Assembly (NCBI GenBank): GCA_002432805.1
Contig: DJGV01000001.1
Span: 1-64,000 of the forward strand
Length of the DNA stretch: 64,000 bases
Reading direction: 5' to 3'
Origin: Fervidobacterium sp. UBA5837
GTDB lineage: Bacteria > Thermotogota > Thermotogae > Thermotogales > Fervidobacteriaceae
A program made the position numbers and the translations under genes. Shown one piece after another: positions 43,931-52,935 of the stretch (the stretch's first letter is position 1; each line of letters begins with the position of its first letter). The notes beneath the pieces were generated by a model. That model was given only the letters and a program-made list of their open reading frames with translations, had not been told where the DNA came from and did no database searches.

Positions 43931-44995
43931 CTATTCACCAACATTACTTTTGTATTCCAAACCAAATTTGTATATTGCAGGAATATCTTCAGCTTGTTTT
44001 TCAGAACCATCTTCAGTGTCAAATTTCGTTGCTATCACGGTTACTCTCATCTCATCATCAGATAGTTCATCATCTATTACCATCCCAAACTTCATGTCAG
44101 CATCCTCACTACAAGTCTGTTTCACAATCATCGCAGCTTCCTGCATTTCTTGAAGTGTTGAATTTCTTGGAGCTGATATGTTCAGTATTAACGATTTGGC
44201 ATTCTCTATCGGATAATCCAAGAACTTGTTATCCAAAGCCTTTCTTGTTGCATCATAAACTCTCTTTTCTCCTTTGCCAATTCCTATTCCAAGCATAGCG
44301 TTACCAGCATTTCTCATGACAGACTCTATATCGGCGAAATCTAAGTTTATGTAGCCTCTTTTCATTATTAGATCAGATATTCCTTTTACTCCTTGATGAA
44401 GTATTTCGTCTGCTGTGCTAAATGCGTCAACAATTGTTGTAGATGGTGATAGCTCTTCGAGTAGTTTATTGTTGCTGATCTTTATGAGTGTGTCTACTTT
44501 GCCCGCAATCTTAGCTATTCCTTCACGAGCAGTATTCCACCTAGGAGTACCTTCAAAGAAGAAAGGCATGGTCACGATCGCAACGGTCAGTATACCCAAA
44601 GTTTTTGCTATTTCAGCTATTACGGGAGCAGCTCCAGTGCCTGTTCCGCCACCAAACCCAGCAGTTATGAAGAGCATGTCAGTGCCATGCAAGATATCTT
44701 CTAACTTCTTCCTGTCTTCCAATGCAGCTTCTTCTCCAACTTTCGCATTTCCACCAGCGCCGAGGCCCTTTGTAAGTTTTTCACCAATTTGAACAACAAT
44801 GTCTGCTTTACTCACTTCGAGAACTTGAGCATCTGTATTAACAGAGATAAGAGTCACGCCTTTTATTCCTACTTCTGCCATCCTATTTATTGCGTTACAA
44901 CCAGCACCGCCGACCCCTATTACTTTTAGTATTGGCACACCTGGAATTCTTTCAGACGATACTTGCTTTGACTCTTTTTCTATCATAAATGGCAT
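43931..44995 (-). CDS. ftsZ: cell division protein FtsZ
   Basis: 354 residues. IKVIGVGGAGCNAINRM-type motif as LKVIGVGGAGCNAINRM, SVNTDAQVL, the tubulin signature GGGTGTGAAPVIAE, and TPRWNTAREGI-like elements define FtsZ, the GTPase that polymerises as the division ring. GAGGAGGGAGAAAT precedes the ATG. ftsA lies upstream on the same strand. Confidence 0.97.
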   Translation of the reverse strand: MPFMIEKESKQVSSERIPGVPILKVIGVGGAGCNAINRMAEVGIKGVTLISVNTDAQVLEVSKADIVVQIGEKLTKGLGAGGNAKVGEEAALEDRKKLEDILHGTDMLFITAGFGGGTGTGAAPVIAEIAKTLGILTVAIVTMPFFFEGTPRWNTAREGIAKIAGKVDTLIKISNNKLLEELSPSTTIVDAFSTADEILHQGVKGISDLIMKRGYINLDFADIESVMRNAGNAMLGIGIGKGEKRVYDATRKALDNKFLDYPIENAKSLILNISAPRNSTLQEMQEAAMIVKQTCSEDADMKFGMVIDDELSDDEMRVTVIATKFDTEDGSEKQAEDIPAIYKFGLEYKSNVGE

Positions 44996-45054
44996 ATTTC
45001 TCCCTCCTCATTATAAAATGTATCAGCAATATTTACAGAATAGTTCATGCTACG

Positions 45055-46329
45055 TTATCCGAATATCTTACCAAATGTATCCGATATTTTTTTGAAAACC
45101 CCTCCACTTTGTCTCTTTGTCTTCTCATTTATACCTGGGGAGTATATGTTCTGCTCCCTTTGATAGACCATTATGTTTCCGAATACTGGAGCAAAAAGCG
45201 GAGTTGACATTAACATGTTTTCTTCTTCAATTTGAAATCTTTCAAGATCCGAGAGAGAGCCTATCCTTACAGGATATTTAAAAATATCACCTGCCAAAGA
45301 TTCAATTCTCTGAAGCATTGCACCTCCACCGGTCAATACTATTCCACCAGGAATTCCCATCTCTCCCATTTCTGGATGATTAGCAATCATGTCCTTGTAC
45401 ATTTTCTTTACTCTCATAAAAATCTCGCGCAATCGTGCATATACAATCTTGGCGAGATATTCTCTGTCAGTTCTTTGAATACTTCTTTTATCAAGTCCTT
45501 TGTATTCTATAGGAGTTGGTTCTACATCCAAGTAAACTGCAACACCATACGTCTTTAACAAGCGTTCCGCTTCTTGAAAAGATGTTTTCAATACTTCCTT
45601 TATATCTTTTATAACGTTTTTCATTGCCATGTCCATTCTTTGAAGTTCTATAGGGGTATTTGCATAGTAAAGAGTTGCGGAAGTTGTATTGTAACCAAGA
45701 TCCACATGAAGCACTCCCATGTCCTTTTCTTCATTTGATAAAACCGCTTCGGCAGTTGATATAAATGATATATAATATTCTGCCTCACCTAAAATATCTT
45801 TCGTTGCATATTCTACAACATTTTTGTAAGTTTCGTTGCCCATGACTATAGAATACACAGCTTCTAACTTATTTGCCTTCATTCCGACTGGATTGACAAC
45901 TATCTTTTTGTCATCTAGTATGTATCTTTTTACGAACAGGTGCAAAGAGTTTCTCTCGTTGGACTGGAAGACATCGTTGAGTAAGTTGTCAGTAAGCTTG
46001 TTAACGTGTTCTTCTGAGATTTCACTGCCTTCCTTTTCGTTCAACAAAATCTCTTCCCTTATCTCTGTAAGAGTGAAATCTCCACAACCAGATGAGACCA
46101 GTATCTGACCTTTGAGTTCTCTACCTGCTTGATCTTCAAGATCATCTATAACTTGGCTCATGGATTCATTTAGAGCTATGACATCTTTTATCTCGCCGCT
46201 TTCCACGCCTCTTGTCTTGACGTTTGAAAATGCGATTACCTTCCCATACCCTTCAGAATAGTCAACAACTACTGCCTTTATACTATCGTTCCCGATATCA
46301 AAAGAAACGATTTCACGAGCCTTTGGCAT
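45055..46329 (-). CDS. ftsA: cell division protein FtsA
   Basis: 424 residues of the actin-like superfamily: IVSFDIGNDSIKAVVVDY, LHVDLGYNTTSATLYY, IPGGIVLTGGGAMLQRIESLA, and a C-terminal amphipathic segment (GGVFKKISDTFGKIFG) that should bind membrane. It tethers FtsZ. The ATG at 46329 follows AGGGGTGAGAGT; the longer open frame upstream overlaps the previous gene and is ignored. Confidence 0.95.
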   Translation of the reverse strand: MPKAREIVSFDIGNDSIKAVVVDYSEGYGKVIAFSNVKTRGVESGEIKDVIALNESMSQVIDDLEDQAGRELKGQILVSSGCGDFTLTEIREEILLNEKEGSEISEEHVNKLTDNLLNDVFQSNERNSLHLFVKRYILDDKKIVVNPVGMKANKLEAVYSIVMGNETYKNVVEYATKDILGEAEYYISFISTAEAVLSNEEKDMGVLHVDLGYNTTSATLYYANTPIELQRMDMAMKNVIKDIKEVLKTSFQEAERLLKTYGVAVYLDVEPTPIEYKGLDKRSIQRTDREYLAKIVYARLREIFMRVKKMYKDMIANHPEMGEMGIPGGIVLTGGGAMLQRIESLAGDIFKYPVRIGSLSDLERFQIEEENMLMSTPLFAPVFGNIMVYQREQNIYSPGINEKTKRQSGGVFKKISDTFGKIFG

Positions 46330-46346
46330 ACTCTCACCCCTTATAT

Positions 46347-46820
46347 TTACAATATATAAATCCTTCCATTTCTGTACAAATAAATCTTCCCAAAATCGAG
46401 ATATCTGAAAGCCATCTTGAGTGTATTTATGCAAGGAATTATATCTGAAATATCTGTAACATAGATTATAGCAGAATTTTGAGTGGTAATGTACTTCTCT
46501 ACGATGTTTATTTCAAAAACAAAATCTGGGATTTTCGAAGGTAAATAGATCAAGGTGTTGTCACTGATCTTCCCTTCTAACACGTCTAAATTAACTCCTG
46601 TTACTAACGGACTTACGTTCAAATAATCTACGGGATATACGTCATACACCTTTTCATCAGTATTTACCTTCCAAAAACGTTCATCATAATATATCGAAAA
46701 CCAATAATCGCCCTCTTTTTTGGTATTATTTTCCTCTATTACCTGATTACCTTGCAAGCTGATAACCCATGAAAATAGGCAAATTGAATAAAATAAAATG
46801 AATACAACATATCTCCTCAT
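46347..46820 (-). CDS. minimal FtsQ/DivIB-like protein
   Basis: 157 residues. An N-terminal hydrophobic helix (VVFILFYSICLFSWVISL) is followed by a small beta domain: WFSIYYDERFWKV, then DVYPVDYLNVSPLVTGVNLD, and a terminal GKIYLYRNGRIYI, resembling the beta domain of FtsQ/DivIB. Nothing like a full POTRA domain is visible between helix and beta domain. It lies just upstream of ftsA on the same strand, the usual place for ftsQ. AGGAGTAATATTGA precedes the ATG. Assignment is by position and pattern. Confidence 0.55.
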   Translation of the reverse strand: MRRYVVFILFYSICLFSWVISLQGNQVIEENNTKKEGDYWFSIYYDERFWKVNTDEKVYDVYPVDYLNVSPLVTGVNLDVLEGKISDNTLIYLPSKIPDFVFEINIVEKYITTQNSAIIYVTDISDIIPCINTLKMAFRYLDFGKIYLYRNGRIYIL

Positions 46821-46864
46821 TCAATATTACTCCTGAGCGCATGATTTGGTATAATTCAATATGA

Positions 46865-46894
46865 GAAAAATATAGAAAAATATAGAAAAATATT
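46865..46894. repeat. tandem 10-base AT-rich repeat (three copies)
   Basis: GAAAAATATA occurs at 46865-46874 and 46875-46884, and again as GAAAAATATT at 46885-46894, with the period on one DNA face. It lies in the divergent spacer between the ftsQ-like gene and the FGE-PDZ gene. Confidence 0.75.
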
Positions 46895-46971
46895 TGTTGA
46901 AATTAGTTTTACGTCAACAATTATTTTACCATAAATTTGATAGAATCGTGAAGAAAGATTTTACAATTTTT

Positions 46972-46980
46972 GGTATAATA
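46972..46980 (+). promoter_or_regulatory. extended -10 promoter of the FGE-PDZ gene
   Basis: TGGTATAAT is a TGn-TATAAT box about 110 bases upstream of the GTG. A second possible -10 (TATAAT) lies near 47017. No -35 is strong. Confidence 0.5.
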
Positions 46981-47003
46981 TAAATATAGTGATAAATATA
47001 GTG
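46981..47003. repeat. tandem 12-base AT-rich repeat (two copies)
   Basis: TAAATATAGTG appears at 46981-46991 and 46993-47003 with a 12-base period, right after the promoter -10 box. It may be a regulator site in the early transcribed region, or low-complexity drift. Confidence 0.6.
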
Positions 47004-47089
47004 TCTATTACCCTTGTATAATATACCATTTTCAGATTTGTGTGTTACAAAAAACGATAGAGTTTCAATCTATTAGGGAGGGATCAGAT

Positions 47090-49021
47090 GTGAAAGACTT
47101 GTTTTCCGTAATTAGAGGACGTATATTCTTTCTGGCTGTAATATGTGTAATGTTCTGCAGTGCCTTTTCAACATACGTGTTTTCACAAGTTGTCCAATAT
47201 AAGACTGGTGAGGTAATCACAGGAACAATCACTGAATCAACTGACAAGTATCTTGTCGTTGACTCAACTATAGGGACGATATTCATTCCTTTAGATCAAG
47301 TAAGGAGTGTCGTCTTTGATGATACCGAGAATTTCCCGACCAGTGGTTCTGAAATATCGATAAACGGTAGAAAATATACAGGATATTTCAAAGATTTAAA
47401 GAATGGAGTAATGACCGTTTCGACATGGTTTGGCAAGATAGTCGTACATTCGTTTCAAACGCTCGATTATGTAGGATTTGAACAGAAGGATTTTCCGGCA
47501 AACCAGAGTGTTGGGCTGTTCCGCATGGAACTTTCTTCGAGTGAAAATTATGTATGTGTACTATATACAGGAGATGTTTTCATTGGGAAAGATATCTACT
47601 CAAGTGATCCTTTTTTAGTTGTAGTTGATCAATACGCCAACGAATTCTACATAGAAAAGATACTCATTGAAGATATCTACATTCCATATAAATATGCATC
47701 AGGATATGACCTTGTCGTATCAAAAGATGGTAAGAGAGTTTACGGCAAAGTATCGATCGATGATTCTGGAATGATGCAAATTGCAGGTAGTTGGGGTAGT
47801 ACAACACTGGGTGCCTCAAATGTTGTATTTACTACGTTTGATAGTACAAAAACTAAAGAATTAGATTCGTTGCTCAACCAATTGGAATACGATAAGGATG
47901 CTGTTGCAGTTCTTGCAGCAACTCCTTTAACATTAGACGGTAAAGAAGTGAATACGATAAAAATCTATCCAAAAGAGATTACTGATACTCGTACAGGTAT
48001 AACCTTTGTGTTTGTACCAGGTGGAACTTTTTCTATGGGCGCAAGTAAGGATTGGAAGGGTGTAGATGAAGATGAATTGCCAATGCGTCAAGTATACGTT
48101 TCTGGTTTCTACATATCGAAGTACCCAATTACTACAAAACAATACCTGGACTTTTTGAGAGCCGCCCAGGCATCAAATGTAGCATTGGGCAATCATATTG
48201 ATACAGTAGAGGTAGAATTTCTTAAGACAAAACTGATTGTCGGTTATACAGCAGATGAAAAATTCTACAACATTCCTATCACTGGAATAAACTGGAATTC
48301 TGCAAAGGAATATTGTGACTGGGCAGGTTATCAATTGCCAACAGAGGCACAGTGGGAAAAGGCAGCAAGGGGTGAAGACGGCAGGATGTATCCATGGGGA
48401 AATGAAGTGATATCCACAGGTTTTAACGATGGAAAGAAAGAATACACCATCTACGATTTTGAAAAGGTAGATCTCTCATTGTACGGTGTTGTAAATATGT
48501 ACGGTCTACCAATAGAGTTTTGCCGTGATTACTACGATAAATCAGCATACAAGAAGCTCCCAGCAGAGAATCCTTTCAATGCTTCAGGTACACTTGTCGT
48601 TGGCCGTAGTGGTGCTGTTACTGGTAGAATCACAGATAGAATAAGTGTGGATCCAAAAGAAAAGAGAAACGATTTCACGTTTAGAGTAGTTATCGATGCT
48701 GATGATGCTGTGAATATCGTCAAGAAGCCGCTGAACAACAAAGCATTTGGTGTGACTTGGTTTGTTGTTAATGACTTAGTAAAACAGACGTACAAAGTAA
48801 AGTCAGATGGATTGTATGTGGCGTATGTGGAAAAAGACTCCCCAGCTGAGGTAGCTGGCCTTAAAGCTGGAGATATCATAGTCTCAGTGGATGGAAAAAT
48901 CGTTAAGACTATCGATGATGTAGCAAAATCTATTGTTGGAAAGGCTACTGTGACTATAACCGTTGATAGATCTGGAAAGAAAATTGACCTGAAATTGACG
49001 CCTGGTGAATGGAAATTCTAA
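47090..49021 (+). CDS. secreted protein: four beta repeats, FGE-like (sulfatase-modifying) domain, C-terminal PDZ
   Basis: 643 residues. A signal peptide (GRIFFLAVICVMFCSAFSTYVFS) is followed by about four copies of a short strand unit of the form ..G.vi.G.I......l.v.t..G...i....i..v.f (~38-265). Then comes an FGE/SUMF1-like C-type lectin fold (FVFVPGGTFSMGAS, LPTEAQWEKAARGEDGRMYPWGNE) and a C-terminal PDZ (YVAYVEKDSPAEVAGLKAGDIIVSVDG). The paired catalytic Cys of true FGE are not apparent, so the domain is probably non-catalytic. GTG 47090 follows GGGAGGG. Confidence 0.8.
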   Translation: MKDLFSVIRGRIFFLAVICVMFCSAFSTYVFSQVVQYKTGEVITGTITESTDKYLVVDSTIGTIFIPLDQVRSVVFDDTENFPTSGSEISINGRKYTGYFKDLKNGVMTVSTWFGKIVVHSFQTLDYVGFEQKDFPANQSVGLFRMELSSSENYVCVLYTGDVFIGKDIYSSDPFLVVVDQYANEFYIEKILIEDIYIPYKYASGYDLVVSKDGKRVYGKVSIDDSGMMQIAGSWGSTTLGASNVVFTTFDSTKTKELDSLLNQLEYDKDAVAVLAATPLTLDGKEVNTIKIYPKEITDTRTGITFVFVPGGTFSMGASKDWKGVDEDELPMRQVYVSGFYISKYPITTKQYLDFLRAAQASNVALGNHIDTVEVEFLKTKLIVGYTADEKFYNIPITGINWNSAKEYCDWAGYQLPTEAQWEKAARGEDGRMYPWGNEVISTGFNDGKKEYTIYDFEKVDLSLYGVVNMYGLPIEFCRDYYDKSAYKKLPAENPFNASGTLVVGRSGAVTGRITDRISVDPKEKRNDFTFRVVIDADDAVNIVKKPLNNKAFGVTWFVVNDLVKQTYKVKSDGLYVAYVEKDSPAEVAGLKAGDIIVSVDGKIVKTIDDVAKSIVGKATVTITVDRSGKKIDLKLTPGEWKF

Positions 49022-49038
49022 TAATGTCTAATAATGCA

Positions 49039-49602
49039 TCATGGTTTTAAAGTTTGAAACTTTTGCCAAAGTTTTTCAATCTTTTGTCTATCTATATCAC
49101 AAAATAATACTTTTTCTAAGCTACCTTGATAATCTGAGAAATAACTAATAACAGTCTTATACGTTGTTTGTATGAACAGCTCCAGGGGGTATCCGAATAT
49201 TCCTGTACCAATGAAAGGTAGTGCAATTGAATTCAAATTTAGCTCCGATGCCTTATTAAATGTATTGATTAAGCATTTTGATAGTATATCGTCATTCCCA
49301 GCCTTGTTTCCAATGGGGCCTACTGTGTGAATAATGTGTTGAGCATTTAAATTACCCGGTCTTGTGACTGCAACGTTACCAGGTGTCACAGGACCGTACT
49401 TTTGTACATATTGATCACTTTCTTTCTGAATTATCATCCCGCCTCTTTGCACAATCGCACCTGCCACCCCACCACCGTGTTTTAAGTAAGAATTTGCAGC
49501 ATTTACAATTGCGTCGACTTCAAGTTCTGTGATGTCTTCACAGATGAATTGCAGCACTAACTCTCTATCTTTCTTTGTTTTGATCCTCGTCTCCCAGGCC
49601 AT
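49039..49602 (-). CDS. macrodomain (ADP-ribose-binding/processing) protein
   Basis: 187 residues with macrodomain motifs: DITELEVDAIVNAANSYLKHGGGVAGAI, PVTPGNVAVTRPGNL, IIHTVGP and IALPFIGTGIFGYP. It would bind or hydrolyse ADP-ribose derivatives. The ATG at 49602 follows GAGGTGAGCGAC and lies within the 3' end of rarA (38-base overlap), so translation is coupled. The convergent gene on the other strand ends 17 bases away with no hairpin between. Confidence 0.92.
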   Translation of the reverse strand: MAWETRIKTKKDRELVLQFICEDITELEVDAIVNAANSYLKHGGGVAGAIVQRGGMIIQKESDQYVQKYGPVTPGNVAVTRPGNLNAQHIIHTVGPIGNKAGNDDILSKCLINTFNKASELNLNSIALPFIGTGIFGYPLELFIQTTYKTVISYFSDYQGSLEKVLFCDIDRQKIEKLWQKFQTLKP

Positions 49603-50860
49603 GTCGCTCACCTCGGTTATCATCGTATGATGTCTTGCTTTTTAGATCTTTGAATCTCTCACTCCAAAGTTTACTATACACTTCTGCAATTTTTGACTCT
49701 CTTGCTATATTCTTTGGTATGTAAAATGGACCTTTTATACCTTTTGGCAAGTAATCTTGCTTAACAAAACCACCAAATTCATGCGGATACTTGTATCCAC
49801 TACCAGACACATTGAGCAGATGCCTTGGAACAGGCATATTCATAGTCTTCTTTGCCATATCGCGTGCTCTATTTACTGCCTCATAAGAGGAATTGCTCTT
49901 TGGTGCAAGCGCGAGATATACAGTACATTCGGAGAGATTAAGTAAGCATTCTGGCATTCCTACCATCTCAACTGCCTGCATAGTTGATGTAGCAAGTACG
50001 AGCGCAAATGGATCTGCCAACCCCACATCCTCACTTGCGAGTATCACAAGTCTTCTTGCTATGAATCTTGGGTCCTCGCCACCTTCTATCATCCTTGACA
50101 TGTAGTACAATGCAGCATCTGGATCACTTCCACGTACACTTTTGATGAATGCGGATGCTAAATTGTAATGTTCTGCGTCTGTATACTTTGTCAACTCTTC
50201 ACCTAGATATAACTCTAAGATAGAAGAGTCAACGATGTCCTTACCATTGATGGAAGCAGTGTTGGCAAGCATTTCGTACGTACTTATCATGTATCTTGCA
50301 TCTCCATTTGCGGAATCTATGATAAACTGCTTTGCCTCTACTCCAACATTTATTCCCAAGTATTTCACAGCTCTATTCAATATTTTCTCAAGGTCAATAT
50401 TTGAAAGTTTTCTGAAATTGAGCACGCGGCATCTTGACAACAGCGCCGGATTTAGTACATGTTGAGGACTTTCGGTCGTTGTTCCATACAAAACATAAAG
50501 CCCGGTTTCAACACCGGGCAAAAAAAAATCTTGCTGCTTCTTATTGAACCTGTGAATCTCATCTATGAACAGTAATATCTTCTTTATGCCTTTCATGTTA
50601 TAGGCATACTTTTCCCACTGTTTAACCTCATCTACTGAAGCAAATGCAGCATTTAGGTGAACGACTTCATAGGTCGTATATTTCTTTATCAAACTCAATA
50701 ATGAAGTCTTTCCACACCCGGCAGGTCCGTAAAGTATTGCAGAAAACAGCTGATCATTCTCGATTGATGTACGAAGCAGTGCACCGGGGGCCATCAAGTG
50801 CTGCTGACCTATGAAATCTTCAAACGAATTAGGCCTTAGTATTTCGTTTAAACCATTCAA
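49565..50860 (-). CDS. rarA: replication-associated recombination ATPase RarA (MgsA)
   Basis: 431 residues of the AAA+ clamp-loader class: RPNSFEDFIGQQHLM, Walker A GPAGCGKTS, Walker B LLFIDEIHRF, sensor 1 GTTTES, RFIARRLVILASEDVGLADP, and C-terminal YKYPHEFGGFVKQDYLP. RarA acts at stalled replication forks. The TTG start overlaps the epimerase gene by 32 bases, with GAGG about 7 bases upstream. Confidence 0.93.
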   Translation of the reverse strand: MNGLNEILRPNSFEDFIGQQHLMAPGALLRTSIENDQLFSAILYGPAGCGKTSLLSLIKKYTTYEVVHLNAAFASVDEVKQWEKYAYNMKGIKKILLFIDEIHRFNKKQQDFFLPGVETGLYVLYGTTTESPQHVLNPALLSRCRVLNFRKLSNIDLEKILNRAVKYLGINVGVEAKQFIIDSANGDARYMISTYEMLANTASINGKDIVDSSILELYLGEELTKYTDAEHYNLASAFIKSVRGSDPDAALYYMSRMIEGGEDPRFIARRLVILASEDVGLADPFALVLATSTMQAVEMVGMPECLLNLSECTVYLALAPKSNSSYEAVNRARDMAKKTMNMPVPRHLLNVSGSGYKYPHEFGGFVKQDYLPKGIKGPFYIPKNIARESKIAEVYSKLWSERFKDLKSKTSYDDNRGERHGLGDEDQNKER

Positions 50861-51764
50861 CAGTTTTCCTCAGTCCTTCTTCAAGAGAATATCTCGGCTC
50901 CCATTTCAACTCGATCCAGGCTCTATTGTAGCAAAGTAGGCTCTTCCGTATATCGCCAGGTCTATGTGGCCCATAAATCGGCTCTTTCCTATAACCCGTC
51001 AACTTCTTCAATACCTTAAACAGCTCATTTGTAGTTGTACCGGTTGCAGTACCTATGTTTATGACCAGTTTATCACCTTTTTCCATAGCCTTGATGTTTG
51101 CATCAACGACATCCTCAACGTAGACGTAATCTCTCGTGTATTCACCATCACCAAATATTGTGCAGTCTTCACCATTCAACATTCTCGATGTAAATATCGC
51201 TATTACACCTGCCTCACCGTACGGATCTTGCCTTGGACCATAAACGTTACCGTATCTTAGCACAGTGTAATCTAGCCCGAATTCTTTGCTGAAGAACCTA
51301 AGATAGTTCTCGACAGAGAACTTTGCAATGCCGTACGGAGACATGGGCTGCGGATAGACGCTTTCTGGCGTTGGAAAAACCTTTACATCTTCACCGTACA
51401 TCGCACCTCCGGTAGATGAAAATATGAACTTCTTAATCTTGTGTTCTACAGACGCCTTTATCAAATTCAGCCCACCAATTATATTCCAAGTAGCATCCTT
51501 AACTGGATCTTTAACGGAAATGGAGACACTTGCTTGAGCTGCAAGATGGAAGACATATTCGAAATTTTCAGCGGCAAATAGCTCATTAACTTCGTCACTT
51601 TGCGATATGTCCATTTCCACAAATTTTGCATTAGGATTCAAGTTCTCACGTTTACCAGTTGACAAGTTATCCACAACGACCACGTTGTTGCCTAATTCAA
51701 CAAGCTTATCCGTAATGTGCGAGCCGATAAATCCTGCACCACCAGTTACAAGTACTTTACTCAT
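50829..51764 (-). CDS. NAD-dependent sugar-nucleotide epimerase/dehydratase (GalE-like)
   Basis: 311 residues of the extended SDR family: VLVTGGAGFIGSHI binds NAD, FSSTGGAMYG holds the catalytic Ser/Thr region, YGIAKFSVEN carries the Tyr-x3-Lys pair, and RYGNVYGPRQDP is typical of UDP-glucose 4-epimerases and relatives. The sugar cannot be specified. ATG 51764 is preferred because AAGGAGG has normal spacing; it overlaps the upstream stop. Confidence 0.88.
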   Translation of the reverse strand: MSKVLVTGGAGFIGSHITDKLVELGNNVVVVDNLSTGKRENLNPNAKFVEMDISQSDEVNELFAAENFEYVFHLAAQASVSISVKDPVKDATWNIIGGLNLIKASVEHKIKKFIFSSTGGAMYGEDVKVFPTPESVYPQPMSPYGIAKFSVENYLRFFSKEFGLDYTVLRYGNVYGPRQDPYGEAGVIAIFTSRMLNGEDCTIFGDGEYTRDYVYVEDVVDANIKAMEKGDKLVINIGTATGTTTNELFKVLKKLTGYRKEPIYGPHRPGDIRKSLLCYNRAWIELKWEPRYSLEEGLRKTVEWFKRNTKA

Positions 51765-52284
51765 CAAGTTCATCCTCCTTAATCTTGTCTTTTAGTCTAT
51801 ATACTTCATCAGGAATTTCAAGATCTTTTCTGTTCTCTCTAATAAATTCTTCCAATTCTTTCGTCTTCTTGTCAGAAAAATCGATCAATATAGAGTAAAA
51901 CTTTCTCAACTTTCTCCTTGTATCAGCATCTAAGTCGTATACCATTAGACTCGCAATTTGCTGTGCCTTTTTTTCTGGTAAGCCAACGACATATATGAAG
52001 AAATACTTTATACGAGATTCTCCAGATTTCAGCATGTGCGCTATTTTAAGACCACGCTGCGTTAATTTTACAAATCCGTATCTCTTATGATCCACGAGTC
52101 CAAGTTCCACGAGCTTTTTCACTGCGTTTGTAACGCTCGCATACGAAACATTCTTTAGCTTTGCTATATCTGATATCCTTGCAACACCATCGGTTTCTAT
52201 AAGGGAATAAATTGATGAGATATAGCTCATAACTGTTGGTGTTAATTTTGTTTCATGCTTTAAATCTCGTTGTTCTCTTTTCAC
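51757..52284 (-). CDS. second DtxR-like transcription regulator lacking metal ligands
   Basis: About 175 residues. The winged helix (TPTVMSYISSIYSLIETDGVARISDIAKLKNVSYASVTNAVKKLVELGLV) is DtxR-like, and RIKYFFIYVVGLPEKKAQQIASLMVYDLDADTRRKL follows the DtxR dimer region. By eye the metal-ligand positions are Gln, Ser, Val and Tyr. I chose the GTG at 52284 with GAGGAGG upstream. It overlaps the epimerase gene start, so it could regulate this region or respond to a non-metal signal. Confidence 0.6.
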   Translation of the reverse strand: MKREQRDLKHETKLTPTVMSYISSIYSLIETDGVARISDIAKLKNVSYASVTNAVKKLVELGLVDHKRYGFVKLTQRGLKIAHMLKSGESRIKYFFIYVVGLPEKKAQQIASLMVYDLDADTRRKLRKFYSILIDFSDKKTKELEEFIRENRKDLEIPDEVYRLKDKIKEDELDE

Positions 52285-52335
52285 TTTTCCGATACCTCCT
52301 CTTTGGAACATTGTATGTTTCTAAGGTGATTTTAC

Positions 52336-52935
52336 TTACTTTTGAGCATCACCATGCATAAAATCATCGTAATATTTTCTTACCTTCTTTATATCTTGCC
52401 ACGTAAGATCTTTCGGGCTTCCCTTTTCTTTCGATGGATTTCTTAACAGATAGCTTGGATGAAACATCGGAAAGATTATTATGTTTCCTTTCCAAATGAA
52501 TTCTTTCCCACGAACCTTTGTTATCTGTTGATCTTCTCCCAGAAAAAAATTCAACGCAGTACTACCAAGTGGTACGATCATTCTCGGATTTATGACCTCT
52601 ATTTGTGCCAGTAGATACTGAGAGCAAGATTGAATTTCCAAGCTTGTTGGTACTCTATTGTTTGGTGGGCGACACTTTACCATGTTTGCTATGTACACAT
52701 CTTCTCGAGAAATGTTAACTGATTCAAGAATTTTAGTAAGAAGTTGACCAGCCTTTCCGACAAACGGTCTCCCTTGATTGTCTTCTTCTTCGCCTGGTCC
52801 TTCACCAACAAAAAGTATTGGGGAATATAGATTTCCTTCACCAGGTACGGTATTCTTTCTAAGCAAACCTAATGGACACATTTGACATTGTGCTATTCTT
52901 TCTTCAATAACAGCCATTAAATCCTCTTTTTTCAT
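52336..52935 (-). CDS. udg: family 4 uracil-DNA glycosylase (4Fe-4S)
   Basis: 199 residues. Four Cys (17, 20, 88, 104) fit the 4Fe-4S ligand set. Motif GEGPGEEED is the uracil-recognition site and FPMFHPSYLLRNP gives the second motif. The family 4 enzyme removes uracil from DNA, important where cytosine deaminates at high temperature. GGGGGACAACA precedes the ATG. Confidence 0.92.
   Translation of the reverse strand: MKKEDLMAVIEERIAQCQMCPLGLLRKNTVPGEGNLYSPILFVGEGPGEEEDNQGRPFVGKAGQLLTKILESVNISREDVYIANMVKCRPPNNRVPTSLEIQSCSQYLLAQIEVINPRMIVPLGSTALNFFLGEDQQITKVRGKEFIWKGNIIIFPMFHPSYLLRNPSKEKGSPKDLTWQDIKKVRKYYDDFMHGDAQK

Noticed and set aside
46865..47003. CRISPR or integration-site repeats
   Set aside because: The repeats are 10-12 base AT-rich tandem units with no spacers, and no cas, integrase or tRNA target is next to them.
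47090..49021. Active formylglycine-generating enzyme
   Set aside because: The fold motifs are present but the paired catalytic Cys residues of true FGE could not be found, and no sulfatase gene is nearby.
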